Positions 33,822 through 45,082 of a DNA stretch of 64,000 nt are shown here, piece after piece. Numbering within the stretch: position 1 is the first letter of the stretch; every line of letters starts with the position of its first letter. Source of the stretch: Stachybotrys elegans (Eukaryota; Ascomycota; Sordariomycetes; Hypocreales; Stachybotryaceae); assembly GCA_020746835.1 (NCBI GenBank), contig JAGPNK010000002.1, positions 1,178,001 to 1,242,000 on the forward strand. Reading direction: 5' to 3'. Made by a program: the position numbers and the translations under genes. The notes below the pieces were generated by a model, which was not told where the DNA came from, did not search any database, and saw nothing but the letters and a program-made list of their open reading frames with translations.

Positions 33822-35246
33822 ATGTCTCTCACAAACGCCTCCCCCGAGGCCGTCGCCAGCGCCGCCCGCTCCGCCTCCTTCGCGCTCGCCACGCTGCCCG
33901 CCTCGGCCCGCAATGACGCCCTCCAGACCATCCACGATGCCCTCGCCGCCGCCCGCGACGACATCCTCGCCGCCAACGCCCGCGACCTCGAGCTCGCCCG
34001 CAAGGCTGCCGCCGACGGCTCCCTCAGCCAGGCCCTCGTCTCGCGCCTCGACCTCGGCAAGAAGGGCAAGTGGGAGGATATGCTCAAGGGCATCCTCGAC
34101 GTCAAGGACCTCGCCGATCCGAGTATGTCATTTTTCTTCTTCATTTTTATATCATCTTATACAAAAATACATGAACCGTTGCTGACCCTCTCCCTCTCTC
34201 TCTTTCTAGTCGGCCAGGTTCAGATGCGCACAAAGCTAGATGACGACCTCGTCATGGAGCGCGTCTCCTGCCCCATCGGCGTCCTTCTCATCATCTTCGA
34301 GGCCCGTCCCGAGGTCATCGCAAACATCGCCAGCCTCGCCATCAAGTCCGGCAACGCCGCCATCCTCAAGGGCGGCAAGGAGTCGACCGAGTCCTTCGTC
34401 GCCATCTCCCAAACCATCTCCTCGGCCCTCGCCGCCACTCAGGTCCCCAACTCGGCCATCCAGCTCGTCACCACCCGCGACGTCATCGCCCAGCTCCTCG
34501 CCCAGGACCGCAACATCGACCTCGTCATCCCCCGCGGCTCCAACGACCTCGTCCGCTACATCAAGGAGTCCACCAAGATCCCCGTCCTCGGCCACGCCGA
34601 CGGCCTCTGCTCCATCTACCTCACCGCCTCCGCGGACAAGAACAAGGCCCTCGACGCCGTCGTCGACTCCAAGACGAGCTATCCGGCCGCCTGCAACAGC
34701 GTAGAGACCCTCCTCGTCCAGGATGCCGCCCTCAGCACCGTATTCCCGGGCGTCGCCGCAGCCCTCTGCAGCAAAGGCGTCTCCCTGCGCTGCGATCCTC
34801 CCAGCAAGGCCGCCATCGCCGCCTTGTCCGACCTTGCTGTCCAGGACGCCACCCCCGACGACTACGACACCGAGCACCTGTCCCTCACCATCGCCATCAA
34901 GACGGTCGCCTCCCTCGACGACGCCATCGCCCACATCAACGCCCACGGCTCCGGCCACACCGACGCCATCCTCACCTCGGACCCCGCTGAAGCGGAGCGC
35001 TTCATGAACGAGGTCGATTCGGCCGGCGTCTACTGGAACGCCTCGACCCGCCTCGCCGATGGCATGCGCTACGGCTTCGGCACCGAGGTCGGAATCAGCA
35101 CCAACAAGATTCACGCCCGTGGGCCCGTTGGCCTCGAGGGTCTGACCATTTACAAATACAAGATCCGCGGCGACTACCAGGCCACCGCCGCCTACGGAGA
35201 AGGAGAGGGCAAGAAGCCCTGGAAGCATGAAAAGATGGCCCTGTAA
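33822..35246 (+). CDS. PRO2: Gamma-glutamyl phosphate reductase
   Basis: Two exons, 33822-34122 and 34210-35246, encoding 445 residues. The 87-nt intron (donor GTATGT, acceptor TTTCTAG) joins DLADP to IGQVQMRTKLDDDL. It is a multiple of three and has no in-frame stop, so naive translation runs straight through it; family continuity shows it is an intron. The protein is an aldehyde-dehydrogenase-fold reductase: catalytic Cys262 lies in SYPAACNSVETLL and the EARPEV segment is near residue 131. It reduces gamma-glutamyl phosphate with NADPH to glutamate semialdehyde, the second step of proline synthesis, probably in the cytosol. The start at 33822 agrees with family length. Codon use is strongly C-ending, which also produces a long spurious antisense frame. 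Confidence 0.95.
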   Translation: MSLTNASPEAVASAARSASFALATLPASARNDALQTIHDALAAARDDILAANARDLELARKAAADGSLSQALVSRLDLGKKGKWEDMLKGILDVKDLADPSMSFFFFIFISSYTKIHEPLLTLSLSLFLVGQVQMRTKLDDDLVMERVSCPIGVLLIIFEARPEVIANIASLAIKSGNAAILKGGKESTESFVAISQTISSALAATQVPNSAIQLVTTRDVIAQLLAQDRNIDLVIPRGSNDLVRYIKESTKIPVLGHADGLCSIYLTASADKNKALDAVVDSKTSYPAACNSVETLLVQDAALSTVFPGVAAALCSKGVSLRCDPPSKAAIAALSDLAVQDATPDDYDTEHLSLTIAIKTVASLDDAIAHINAHGSGHTDAILTSDPAEAERFMNEVDSAGVYWNASTRLADGMRYGFGTEVGISTNKIHARGPVGLEGLTIYKYKIRGDYQATAAYGEGEGKKPWKHEKMAL

Positions 35247-35531
35247 AATGTTTGGGAACCGGCGTTGGGGGGAAGGAAAAATTTACACGTCTCGCAAAAA
35301 AAAGACGCATTACTCTGTCCAAATAATGTGACAAGTCTTACCAAAGATCTACGTCTGTCCCCGTAGCGATACTTCTTCAGCTGAGAATAGCACGGATTCG
35401 CACCTTGATCATCTTCCACAATTAAGTCATCATTTCACGTAATCATGCCCTAGTCCCTGGAACCTATATCCGTACTACCAAGACTTTTCAACGTCCATGT
35501 CAAAACAAGAATGTCCATCGTACATCCGACT
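35247..35531. terminator. Convergent 3' region, PRO2 and RPA1
   Basis: 285 bp between the stop codons of PRO2 (+) and RPA1 (-). It is A/T-richer than its neighbours and must hold both polyadenylation regions. No other feature is seen. Confidence 0.45.
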
Positions 35532-37482
35532 TCACATGCTGAGCTGCTTGATCTTCTCCGCCAGCTTGAGACCTTCGCTCTTGTAATCCAGGGGTGATAC
35601 CCTGACAACTTGGTGTCGTACCCTGCACACAGTTAGCATGTTTCATCTTCTTCAAATCCGGGTCATCTTACTCCATCGTCTCTCCAAAGGTAGACAGTCT
35701 TGCTCGGCAAGTCCACCAGAAAGTCTTGAAGTTGAGCTCTTGAAGAATCTGTCGGGACCTGGTCTTGTCCTCGTCGTCTATCTCCATGAGCTGGTTTGCC
35801 GACATGCCCAGAAGCTGCGTGGCCGTCTCGTCGAAGCAGCTCTGCCATTGGCGACCAGTGTGATCCAGCACCTTGACCGACAACATGTATCGGTATTCAG
35901 GCCTCTCAAGGGATTCGTCGCACTTTTCACATCGCCAAGTGCCGTCTCCAATCTCCACCACCTTCTTTCTGCATTTCGGGCAGCCGGGGTAGCAGAAGTT
36001 CTCCTGCTTCGTAAGGGCAACGGTAGCCTTGACGGTATAGTACGCCTCTTGGTCATGGCCAACGTTCTCATCTACAACTTGCTGCAGCGTCTTGATGTCC
36101 TCCTTTCTGCCAGTGGCGCCGCCCATGCCCGTCTTATTCTGGAGCGATTCGAAGGTGCTGCTTCGGCCTGCTGAGTCGTACCAGCCCTTGAGCTTGTGGG
36201 CGTCGGAGATATCTGGGTCCACGCTCATCGTTCCTGAGGAGAGCAGACTCAAGCTTTTGCCGTTAAAATCGGAGACCTTGGTGCCCTTGAAAGCAATCAC
36301 CGTCTCGGGAGGAGTATCGAAGCTGTTAGCCGTCTTGCCCCATACCGTCACACGGACGGAATGGCCGGTGTCATCGACAATCGTCAAGTCACGCTTCTGA
36401 AACGGTCTGCCATCCTTCTTGGAAGCAAACTCGTTGACCTCACCCATCTCCTTCAGCACGCCGATAACATCGACTACGCTGTCCTTCTCAATATTCTGAA
36501 GCTCCTCGAGGGAGCAAAAGTTGAACCTCACTTGGGGGACGTTGGTCTGGTCCTCTGCTTTTTCAATCACCGTGCCCTGTTGGAAGGTGAGCTCGTAGTC
36601 GTTGGACAGGTTGCTGAACTGTTTCTTGGCAGGCGACACCTTGCAGGGAGTGGAGACGTAGTAGACGGAACCCTCTTGTAGGAGATCGTAGAAGGCGTCG
36701 CACTGGTCATTGAAGCCGGTAGCCCGGATCTCACCACTCTCGTCGAGGAAGTTCACGCTAAACAGCTTTCCCTCTCCCGTGGGCTTGTGCCAGGTCTTGA
36801 TATCCGATTTATAGGTGACGCGAGCCTTGATTGTCCAAGTGTGGGCGTACATGGACAGGCCCTCGATGGGGTACAGGTTGGCCCGCTGAGGAGCACTTGG
36901 TACAGACCTCAGGACTTGCTGCTGTGGCTTGGTCTCCTCCTTCTTGGCACCATAGAAGTCGTTGTTCGATATGGCGGTATTGGCAGTATCGGCTTCGGCT
37001 TTGGGGGGGACTTGGGTAGGTTGGCCAATTCTAGCAGGCACGCCGTACTGTTCAAGGACTTCGAGGCCAAAAATGACGGTAATCCTACAATACAGTAATC
37101 AGTATCGGTTTACAGTTAGGTGGTGTTCAAAGTACTCACGCCTTGCCGCCAGCAACTTGTTTCGTGTACTGTTCGAGGCGAACGATGCAGTTTGCCACCA
37201 GCTTGCCCTCGGCAATGAGGTGGTGCGTCTGGGTAGCAAGCAGAGCAGAGAGCGCGTATTGGCCATCGCTCAAGGTTACTCGATAGCGAGGAATACCCTG
37301 GGGCGTTGGGTTTCCGGCCTTGACTGTGATACACTGCAGGACGGGCTGGGGGAAGAGGTCGTAGGCTTCATCGAACTTATTCATGATGACCCTGCGATCA
37401 GTTAGTGCATGCGGTTCGCTGGGCAAATTCTGAGTTGTACGTACTCGATGGCCCCTCGTGAGAGGGCTGATGCAGCATCCAT
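35532..37482 (-). CDS. RFA1: Replication protein A large subunit (RPA1/RFA1)
   Basis: Minus strand, four exons (37482-37445, 37391-37140, 37084-35672, 35622-35532), encoding 597 residues; introns of 53, 55 and 49 nt. Domain order is the RPA70N OB fold (about 1-110), a linker, two single-strand DNA-binding OB folds (about 165-400) and the C-terminal OB fold with zinc ribbon. Zinc-type cysteines lie at about 465, 468, 482 and 485, with one extra Cys at 461. The C-terminus reads VRHQVVRVSPLDYKSEG, normal for RPA70. It is the main subunit of the heterotrimer coating single-stranded DNA in replication, repair and recombination in the nucleus. Three ACGCG motifs 111-138 bp upstream of the start suggest G1/S control. 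Length matches fungal orthologues. Confidence 0.95.
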
Positions 37483-38136
37483 GGTGGTTGTGGAGCGAGA
37501 AACACCTTGGTGTGAAGTTGGTGATGTTGTGACGAAATGCCCAGCACAAGAGAGAAATCCGTTTTCAGGTGATGATGATCGAATAGTGAAAGACGCGTAG
37601 AACGCGTTGAGTGAAACGCGGGTCCTGGTGGCGGGGTCATAGCTGCTGCCTTAGTCATACTACTCGGTTAGTAGCCTGTTCTCCGTCGATTACCCTGTAC
37701 ATGGCTAGGAGGGCATAATCTCACCCATCAGTGATCTTGCCAAGGGTCTACAGTTATAGAGCTGAAGTGTTGGTGCGTTGGAATCCAATGAATATACTTT
37801 TGCCATGTGTGCGCGATCTCTGGTGATTGCCTTCCACAATATGTATTTTGAAATGTTTCTCGCATGTTACAAGTGCCTCTGTACTTACTACTAGGTACTA
37901 CAAGCAAGCTATCAGCTGTCTGTGGTACCTTGCAGAGACGCGTGTTGCTGTTGGAACCCCACCATCCAAACGTCATTGCAAGTACCTGAAAGCCAACAAT
38001 CCAATTCAGCTACACCATCACCATTCAATACTTATACCCAGCCAGCCGATCGATCCACAACTCTGGCGGCGTAAACACGATCGCCATTACCAACCCCCAG
38101 GAAACACGCCCATACCAAACGCATACTCGTTGCACA
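37483..38136. other. Divergent promoter region, RPA1 and dienelactone hydrolase
   Basis: 654 bp between two starts in opposite directions. Besides the MCB cluster at 37593-37620, a single ACGCGT lies near 37935, closer to the hydrolase. No additional gene is seen. Confidence 0.6.
37593..37620. promoter_or_regulatory. Cluster of MluI cell-cycle boxes upstream of RPA1
   Basis: ACGCGT occurs at 37593-37598 and 37602-37607, with a further ACGCG at 37616-37620, all 111-138 bp upstream of the RPA1 start. In yeast, ACGCGT (MCB) is bound by MBF (Mbp1/Swi6) and drives G1/S expression of replication genes including RPA subunits. Function here is inferred from motif density and neighbour identity. Confidence 0.6.
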
Positions 38137-39218
38137 ATGTCCGACCAGGACACTTCGCAAGCTCCCCAGACCACGGCCCAGGAACCGGCTGTGACCGAGC
38201 AACACACCGGAGAGCACTGTGTGACTGACAGACCGACCCGTACGTATACCGTCGGCCGCATGTTTCCGTGCAGCTCGCTGACGGCGAATGCCTAGCCACC
38301 GGCCAGAAGGGTACAGGCGAAACAATCAAGCTCAACGACGTTGATGTAGGACAGCCCACCCCTCTTAGACTCTGTTGGGACAAGGCTGACCATCTACCCC
38401 TCGCAGGCTTACATCTCGAAACCGGCCGACTTCCCTCATACGCCATGCCGTGTCCTGCTTCTTCTCACTGGCGGCACGGGCATCAAGTCCACCAACAACC
38501 AGATCCAGGCCGACAACTATGCCTCCGAGGGCTTCCTCGTCGTCATGCCCGACATGTTTGGCGGCGACATGCCCTTCGCCCCCTCCATCACGGACGATTC
38601 TGCATCCCTACTTGAGCGAGTGAAAATGAAGGCCGTCGAGATCACAAAGGCTTTCGTAATTGACATGTGGCTTGCCCGGGTTACCGAGGAGAAGGTCATG
38701 CCTATTCTACACAAGGTCATCGATGCCATCCATGACCAGTACGCCGACGTGGTCAAGAGCGGGGGCGGAATATATGCCGTGGGATACTGTGTCGGCGGAC
38801 GATTCGTTCTTTTGCTGGGCAAAGAGACGCAGCAACGCGGCAGCGATGAGGAGTCGGCACCCGTCAAGAAGGGTCCATACATCAAGGCCGGTGCGGTGGC
38901 ACACGGCGCGTCTGTGACACCCGACGACTTCAAGGATATAAAGGTGCCGTTGAGTCTAGTCTGTGTTGAGAACGACTCGCTGTTTCCCGACGAGGTTCGC
39001 ACAGCGGGAGAGGACACCATGTCTGCCGCAGACCTGGAGCACGAGGTGCAAGTATATCCAGGCGTACCTCATGGTGAGTGCTCATCCCATACATGCAAAC
39101 TCAACAGAGCTAATCAAAAGTAGGATTCGCCGTTGTGGGAGAATATGCGGACCCTCATATCAAGGACGCCCAGAGTGCGGCATACCAGCAAATGCTGAGC
39201 TGGATCCAGACTCACTGA
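38137..39218 (+). CDS. Dienelactone hydrolase family protein
   Basis: Four exons: 38137-38239, 38296-38345, 38407-39073 and 39124-39218, encoding 304 residues; introns of 56, 61 and 50 nt. The first acceptor is the CCTAG at 38291-38295, which gives the expected DRPTPTGQKGTG; an upstream CAG at 38269-38271 would break the frame. The alpha/beta-hydrolase triad is visible: Cys179 in GYCVGGR, Asp241 in VENDSLFPDE and His273 in VPHGF. Family members hydrolyse dienelactones in aromatic breakdown or related ester substrates; fungal members are mostly uncharacterised. Location is probably cytosolic, with no signal peptide. The divergent partner is RPA1 and the convergent partner a quinone oxidoreductase 81 bp away. 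Confidence 0.9.
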
Positions 39219-39299
39219 GTAGACACAGGGCGTGCAGGCAACGCGAGCGATGGGATTGTTTTCCGACTATGAGATTATGACATGCCTTATTTTCTTCTC
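39219..39299. terminator. Very short convergent 3' region
   Basis: 81 bp between the stop codons of the dienelactone hydrolase (+) and the quinone oxidoreductase (-). With ordinary 3' UTR lengths the two transcripts would overlap tail to tail. Inferred from spacing. Confidence 0.45.
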
Positions 39300-40363
39300 T
39301 CACGATATAGTGCAAATGATCTTGCCCGAATTCTTGGACTCCTGCATGTGCTTGTGCGCCTCCTGAATCTGCTCCCATGGTAGCACGGTATCAATCATGA
39401 TCTTGAGCTTGCCAGCCTCAAAGTCGGGCAGGTACTCCTCCAGCTTATCGCGCAGCATGCCCTGGTAGTTCTCGTCGCGGCTGCGTAGCGTGCTGCCCTC
39501 GATACGGATCCTCTTGTACAGAAGCATGGAGATGTCCGCGTTGGGCACCTTGGCGCCGCCCAGCAGACCCAGCAGGACGATGCGGCAGTCCTGGGCCGCC
39601 ACGTCGAGGTTCTTCTGGAAGTACTCGCCGCCCACAAAGTCGACAATGTAGTCGACGCCCTTGCCACCGTTGTGGGCCTTGATCTCAGCCGGCCAGTCCT
39701 GCGTCTTGTAGTTAAAGGCGGCTGTGGCGCTGAGCTGCTCCGTCACGAAGGTGCACTTGGCGTCGGAGCCGGCCGTGGCGTAGATGGCCGACGCGCCGGC
39801 CAACCGGGACAGCTGAATGCCCGCCACGGAGACGCCCGACGCGCCTGCGTGCCAGAGGATGGACTTGCCTTTGGCAAAGCCAAGCACGCTGTGCAGGGCC
39901 TGGGTGGCCGTGATCCAGTTCTCCGGAAGGCTGGCCGCCTGGACGAAGTCGAGGGCGTGGGGCTTGTGCAGCAGCATCTTGGAGCTGACGGCGATGCGCT
40001 CGGCGTAGGCGCCGCCATATGCCAGACCAAAGACTTCATCGCCAACCTTGAAGTTGCCGTGCTCGCCGGGGCCAAAGGCTTCGATAGTACCGCTGAACTC
40101 AACGCCTAGCGTCGCCGGCGCCTGCGGGGGGAGCGGGTAGAAGCCGTTCCGCTGGATGATATCCATGCGGTTGATGCCAAAAGCCTTTATCTTGACCAAC
40201 GCCTGGCCGCTGCCGGGCACGGGGACCGGTGTGTCAGGGTTGATGAAGAGGGCATCGATGCCGCCCTTGCCTCCTTTGATATCTGTCGCTACCTTGAGCC
40301 CTGCAACTGCGAGCGTTACCTTTGACCCAGGGACGTACCGACTGCCTTCATGGTGTTTGCCAT
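39300..40363 (-). CDS. NAD(P)H quinone oxidoreductase, zinc-less MDR family
   Basis: Minus strand, two exons (40363-40339, 40282-39300), encoding 335 residues. The 56-nt intron joins MANTMKAV to DIKGGKGG, using the CGACAG acceptor; an earlier TTGCAG would add residues and fit the family less well. The protein has the GroES-like N-terminal half (GINRMDIIQRNGFYPLPPQ, GVEFSG) and a Rossmann half with HAGASGVSVAGIQL as nucleotide-binding loop. It lacks the cysteine/histidine zinc ligands of alcohol dehydrogenases, as in the quinone oxidoreductase / enoyl reductase (QOR, PIG3) branch. It would reduce quinones or enones with NADPH in the cytosol; the substrate is not predictable. It converges with the dienelactone hydrolase, and both families act on reactive carbonyl or aromatic-derived compounds, so a joint detoxification role is possible but unproven. 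Confidence 0.9.
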
Positions 40364-43090
40364 TTCGTGCCGCGCTCTAGAGTTACAGACAATGAGAGGA
40401 CGTCTTGCTGGTGTGCTCTTTTGTCTTGAGCTCTTACGAGGTGAATAACCGTACTGAGGGGATGGGAGCTCTTGAGCGGGCCACGAAGCCAAATAGTACT
40501 AGTCCACAAATCTTCACATTGCATCATCGTCTCTCGATTGCGTGGGCCATGGGCGATTGATGAGAAATCATCGGATGAGTCGGATGAATTGCCGCCACCA
40601 GCGAGAGATTGAAAGCAACAAATCATCGTGTTGATAACCACTCGACTGAAGAAGTCAGAGTTTGGCATGGCACGAGCCTGGTGCTTCCGAGCAGCTCCAT
40701 GGGAGGCTGCATGTTTGGGAATCCTTGACGTCGTCAAACCGGCAGACATTGATTGTACGAAATACGCCCAAGGTTTTACTGAAACCATCAGGACTGATTC
40801 AGCTGTGCAAACCTACTGCATTTCATTATGTTATATGCCGAACCAAGCACCTCCGTGCATGATGAAACTTGGGCTAGTGCTCGAGTCGGTTGTTGACTGA
40901 GATAGAGTGCTCTCCCCCGAATTCATGCCCCCAAACCGCCAAAGCGTGCAGAGTGGTCCTCATTACCAACAGTATCTACTCGACAGATGACATTCGTCAG
41001 CTCGAGGAAGGTTTGGAGCCTTGGTGGAATCAAGCAAGGATAGCAAAAAGCGGTGATCATGGCCAGATGCAACTGGGCTCGATCGCGATGGAGCTACCCA
41101 TCTCACTAAAAAGGACCAGGAGATACTGGGTCGCCTTGGCGCGTTCTGAGTACCGACGAACGAAGGCGCCCTGGACGGGGGCAAAATACGGGGGAGCAAG
41201 AGAGGAGACATGAGCATGCCGCCCACGAACCATGCCGAGCCTTGGACATGCGACTTGATGCGTGCCAGGCATCGAAAGATTTCCGTGGAGTCTGACATCC
41301 AATAACCTGCGGTAGCGCACCGTTCCGATGCATGATGAAGGGCCGAAATCAAGGAAAACCGCTCTGGTTGCTGACGACTACGCAGACCTAGGTAGGTGGA
41401 GATTAAATCAAGCCGCTGTCTAGACAAGGCCAGGCCAAGCCACCAGGGTTGGGAGCCGGGGTGAGAAGATTCATTTTCTCACTGGGTTCCTTGGTCGGAG
41501 CTGGTCTAGGGGAACGGTGCCGGGCGATGGCCAGCGAGGCAAACAAGGCGAACCGGTAGATGTCGATTAATATGCGGATAATTTCAAGACCAGGACATAA
41601 TACGAGATGGCTGCAGCTAAGGGCGGCCGTCTCCGTAAATTGAGTTAGATACGTACGTCCATTTTATTTGATGGGATCCATCATCCATGCGATGACTGTT
41701 TAGCGAGGCCAAGGAACGGGAGCTTTCACATGTCTGGCAACGGACATGATATTGACGAAGCCAGGTAGATGAAGATGGCCAACGCCAGCGTTTGACGGGC
41801 CGAGATGGTCAGGTACAGGCAATCGCCTGCTGCTTGGCTTAACGATCCGGTGCGCTGATCGCATCGGGGTTTTCTTCGCACATCATAAGCATACGGAGCA
41901 AAGCAAGGGGAGGAGACAAGCGGATGTGCGGCGCTACTCGCTCTCACGCCATAGATAGTATCATGGATACTGCACAGAACAGGTATCGATGTGCCAGCCT
42001 GGTTGCCTGGTGCATACCAATGGACGGGTCGTCGACAACGTGGCGGCGTTCAACCCGACCAGCCGGTGATTCAGCACCATGGAAGGAGGTCGATCAGCGG
42101 TATCGGCTGATGCGCTTGTGTGCTATAACAGCTCGGAGATGACTTGGCCTGCCTACGTATGCGCGAAGTTGCCTCGATTCGGTCCGCGCCACAAGAGCAC
42201 ATAACCTGTGCAGAGGTCGAGGCGAAATGAAGGTGACGCTGCCGCTGGGGGTTGGTGGAAGTCGGCACCATGAGCCAAGGCAAGGCGAGAAAGGAGTTCG
42301 GTGTGTGCCGCCAGCTGGGATCCTGTAGACAGTCGATGTCTGGCTCTTGGTATCGATGATTGGGCAAAGGGGAAACTATACCACCCAGGAGCCTGTTAAT
42401 ATCACACACACCTCCGACCGGTATTGGACGACAAGAGATGCTGGCGTCCATGATGGACGAAGGCTAGCAGGAGAAAGGGGCAAATTGCATTGAGATGCCT
42501 CAAAGCGGCGACCATAATCAGGACCAACAAGAGGGCCTGGACAAGGGTTGGAGCCAATGGCGCGCTGCCCATGATGATTGCCCCTGAAGGAACACAGTGC
42601 CGCCTTAAGAGAATTGGCCCACATATCCTCTCAAGGCTGGGCGACGGATGGATGGGCTGAAGGCTCAAGTGCATGATGGCAACCGATCGAGCAGCGAGTC
42701 CAGCGCGCACTGTTGTTCCTGATCTTCCCTGTCACCTCCTGCTTTCGAGCTAGACTGGAGCCGCCCAGGACTTCCCCGGCCCGGCAAATCAAATGAAGGT
42801 AAATCGAAGATGAGTCTCGTCTGACCATGGCCCATGGAACGCTGGCGGGGGCCTAAAAGGCCCGCTGTGAACGATTTGCACCACGATACGCTGGCCACCC
42901 CATTAAACAAGGAGAAAGATGGGCGGACGGGAATGGATTTGGAAGCAGTTGAGAAAAGAAAACGAACCCTTGCCAAGCAGGGGAGCCTCGAGCAGCCTCC
43001 GTTGTCGCACGAGCGCTTGAGGACCTTCGGCTTCCGCGAGGGTCCGCAAAGAGGAAAATTGACCCGTGAACGATGAAAGGATGGATGGAG

Positions 43091-43149
43091 GGAAGGAAGG
43101 AAGGAAGGAAGGAAGGAAGGAAGGAAGGAAGGAAGGAAGGAAGGAAGGA
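43091..43149. repeat. GGAA tetranucleotide microsatellite
   Basis: About 14-15 near-perfect GGAA units on the plus strand in intergenic DNA. It creates Lys/Glu/Gly/Arg and Phe/Leu/Pro/Ser repeats in spurious reading frames. Confidence 0.92.
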
Positions 43150-44435
43150 TTGAGAGTAATGCCTGAAAATTGCCGATGGGCAACAAGGAACTTTGGAAGG
43201 CGGGAACTTGATGCTGCAGCAGCCACCAACCGGTACAAGAAAGTGACGTGGAGGGAGCAGGAAGGCGGTGGCTACGGCTCGGTACCCAAGAGCGCCATTC
43301 CAGGTACCTTAGTGCCAATAGAATGACCGCTTCCGTGGGATCACAATAGGCGCCATCAAGACAACCAAAAGGGAAAGGAAGCACGGAGGCCAGTTGTGCA
43401 TGGCATGGCGCGTGTGCACAAATCCACAGCAGTGGGGAAGGCGCTGCTGTTCCTGCATTAGCGTTGGGCCAATGGATGCAACATTACATGTCCCTACCTA
43501 CCTGCCTGCACATGTGGGCACACCTGTGCCTGCGCTCCTTTCGTCCCGATCACTAAATCTGACTTGGCAGTAGGCGCTGAGCTTATTGTCTGTCCATTGT
43601 GATGTGTGATTATGTGGCTGAAGCAGGCGCGTGCACAAGCTGTTTCTTCTATTCCATCATCATCATATCCTCCACGCGGGCATCTGGCAGCAAGGCTCGT
43701 ACAGCGCCTTGTCCCAAGATCGTGTTCGGCGCGTTGCTTATTGATCCATCTGGTCCAATTCTGGATACGACCGAGGCAAACAAGGTCAATACGGTAGCAT
43801 GTGCAGTGCTGGCGATGGTCCATCGACAGCCGTTGGTGGTCAGACGAGGATCCAGCGCTCGGCCGAAATCGGTTAGATATCCAAGCTTAGAGACGACGGC
43901 GACAGCGACGACGGCGACAACGGCCAACATGAATGGATGACTGAGCCAGGCTGAGGAGACATAATCTCGGAATACGGACGCCCACCTACACGCTGTGTGC
44001 GAGATGACGACGCAGTCAGAGCTAGGAAGCTTGGAAGCCGGCGGAAGCAGCGCTGGCACCACTGCAGCATTGAATCCAGAGCACCTAATTTCGCCTGTGT
44101 TGGTCCAGCATCAAACGGGAGGCCGGCAATTATTTCTCTAGTGAGAATAGCGGCCCTAGTCACGGACCAGCACCAACAAAAGAATAGGGGTGCTGGCTGT
44201 CACTAAGTGCAAGGTGTGATTGCATTCAAGGCCCCCGTGCCGCGTGGTATGAGCGGTCAGCGCCTGTGGTTGGCAGGTGATGGATCAATGGATGGCCAGC
44301 CTCGTTGTCATGCTTGTTGCTGAGGAGGATGCGGCAACTGCTTGGGCAACAGTTGGTTCGGACTGCATACAGAAACAATGCAGGCAACCCATCCGCCCTT
44401 TGGCTGGCATATTGAAAGATTATCAACGAGCTGGA

Positions 44436-44461
44436 GCACACGCACACGCACACGCACACGC
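44436..44461. repeat. CACACG hexanucleotide tract
   Basis: About four CACACG/CACACGC units in intergenic DNA. No functional association is seen. Confidence 0.8.
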
Positions 44462-44896
44462 CCGCAGCCGTCTCACACGCGTTTTTCATTTGCCCTTGAG
44501 CTACAAATGAGTCGCACATTGTTAGGCTCCCCGACCGCCACCTCCATCACCACCACAACCACACAACCACAGCACCAACAAACAACAAAGGCTGACTCCG
44601 TATCGACCCAGGCAGGGGTAGGCATGGTCAGGCCTTCTCTCGGCTTAGCATTGTCTGCACTGGCCCCGGCCCCTTGCTCCCTAATCCATGTCGTATCCGC
44701 GTCGCCCCCAGTCCTACTTCCATGGATCCAGGGGTGGGCTAATGTAGGTACTGACTAGGGGGGGGAGGCGGACAGTCTTGTCCATCAATGACACGACCCA
44801 CACGGGCACATTGCATCCACATGCACACCCATCGACCCTCAGGCTGTGCGTGTGTCCCTCCTGGGGAGAGGAGAGAGGAAGGGGGGCATCATCTGG

Positions 44897-44902
44897 TATA
44901 AA
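44897..44902 (+). promoter_or_regulatory. TATA box of the wall-protein gene
   Basis: TATAAA lies 186 bp upstream of the start codon and just before a CT-rich block at about 44928-44970. TATA plus pyrimidine-rich initiator is typical of strongly expressed fungal genes; the match to this gene is inferred. Confidence 0.5.
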
Positions 44903-45082
44903 GATGCAGTCCTCCAAGACTCAATCTCGTTTTCCTCTTTCCCTTCCCTCACCACCCACACTCGCTAATCAGCTCGCACAACCCTGACTTTTCAGTCAAT
45001 TACTTTCGTTAACAACGCCCTCAACGTCTATACCTAATAATTCACCTTAGCTCTTCGAGTTAATACCCCTAATACCGTCAAA

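Larger units (their letters stand above)
40364..45082. other. Intergenic, no supported gene
   Basis: 4.7 kb without a recognised gene. It includes a GGAA tetranucleotide tract at 43091-43149, a CACACG tract at 44436-44461 and, at its right end, a TATA box and CT-rich leader of the wall-protein gene. Reading frames across the GGAA tract translate as repeats and are artefacts. Confidence 0.6.

Noticed and set aside
34236..35228. 330-codon antisense frame within PRO2
   Set aside because: Caused by strong C-ending codon bias in PRO2; composition is Gly/Asp/Val-rich as expected for the complement. Similar shadows lie over chitin synthase, ILV5, the dehydratase and the CoA ligase.
33822..35246. 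PRO2 read as one continuous exon
   Set aside because: The uninterrupted frame contains a hydrophobic 29-residue stretch bounded by GTATGT and TTTCTAG; removing it restores the family sequence, so it is an intron.
42665..43384. 239-codon minus-strand frame with FLPS repeats
   Set aside because: The repeats are direct translation of the GGAA microsatellite; no other protein feature supports it.
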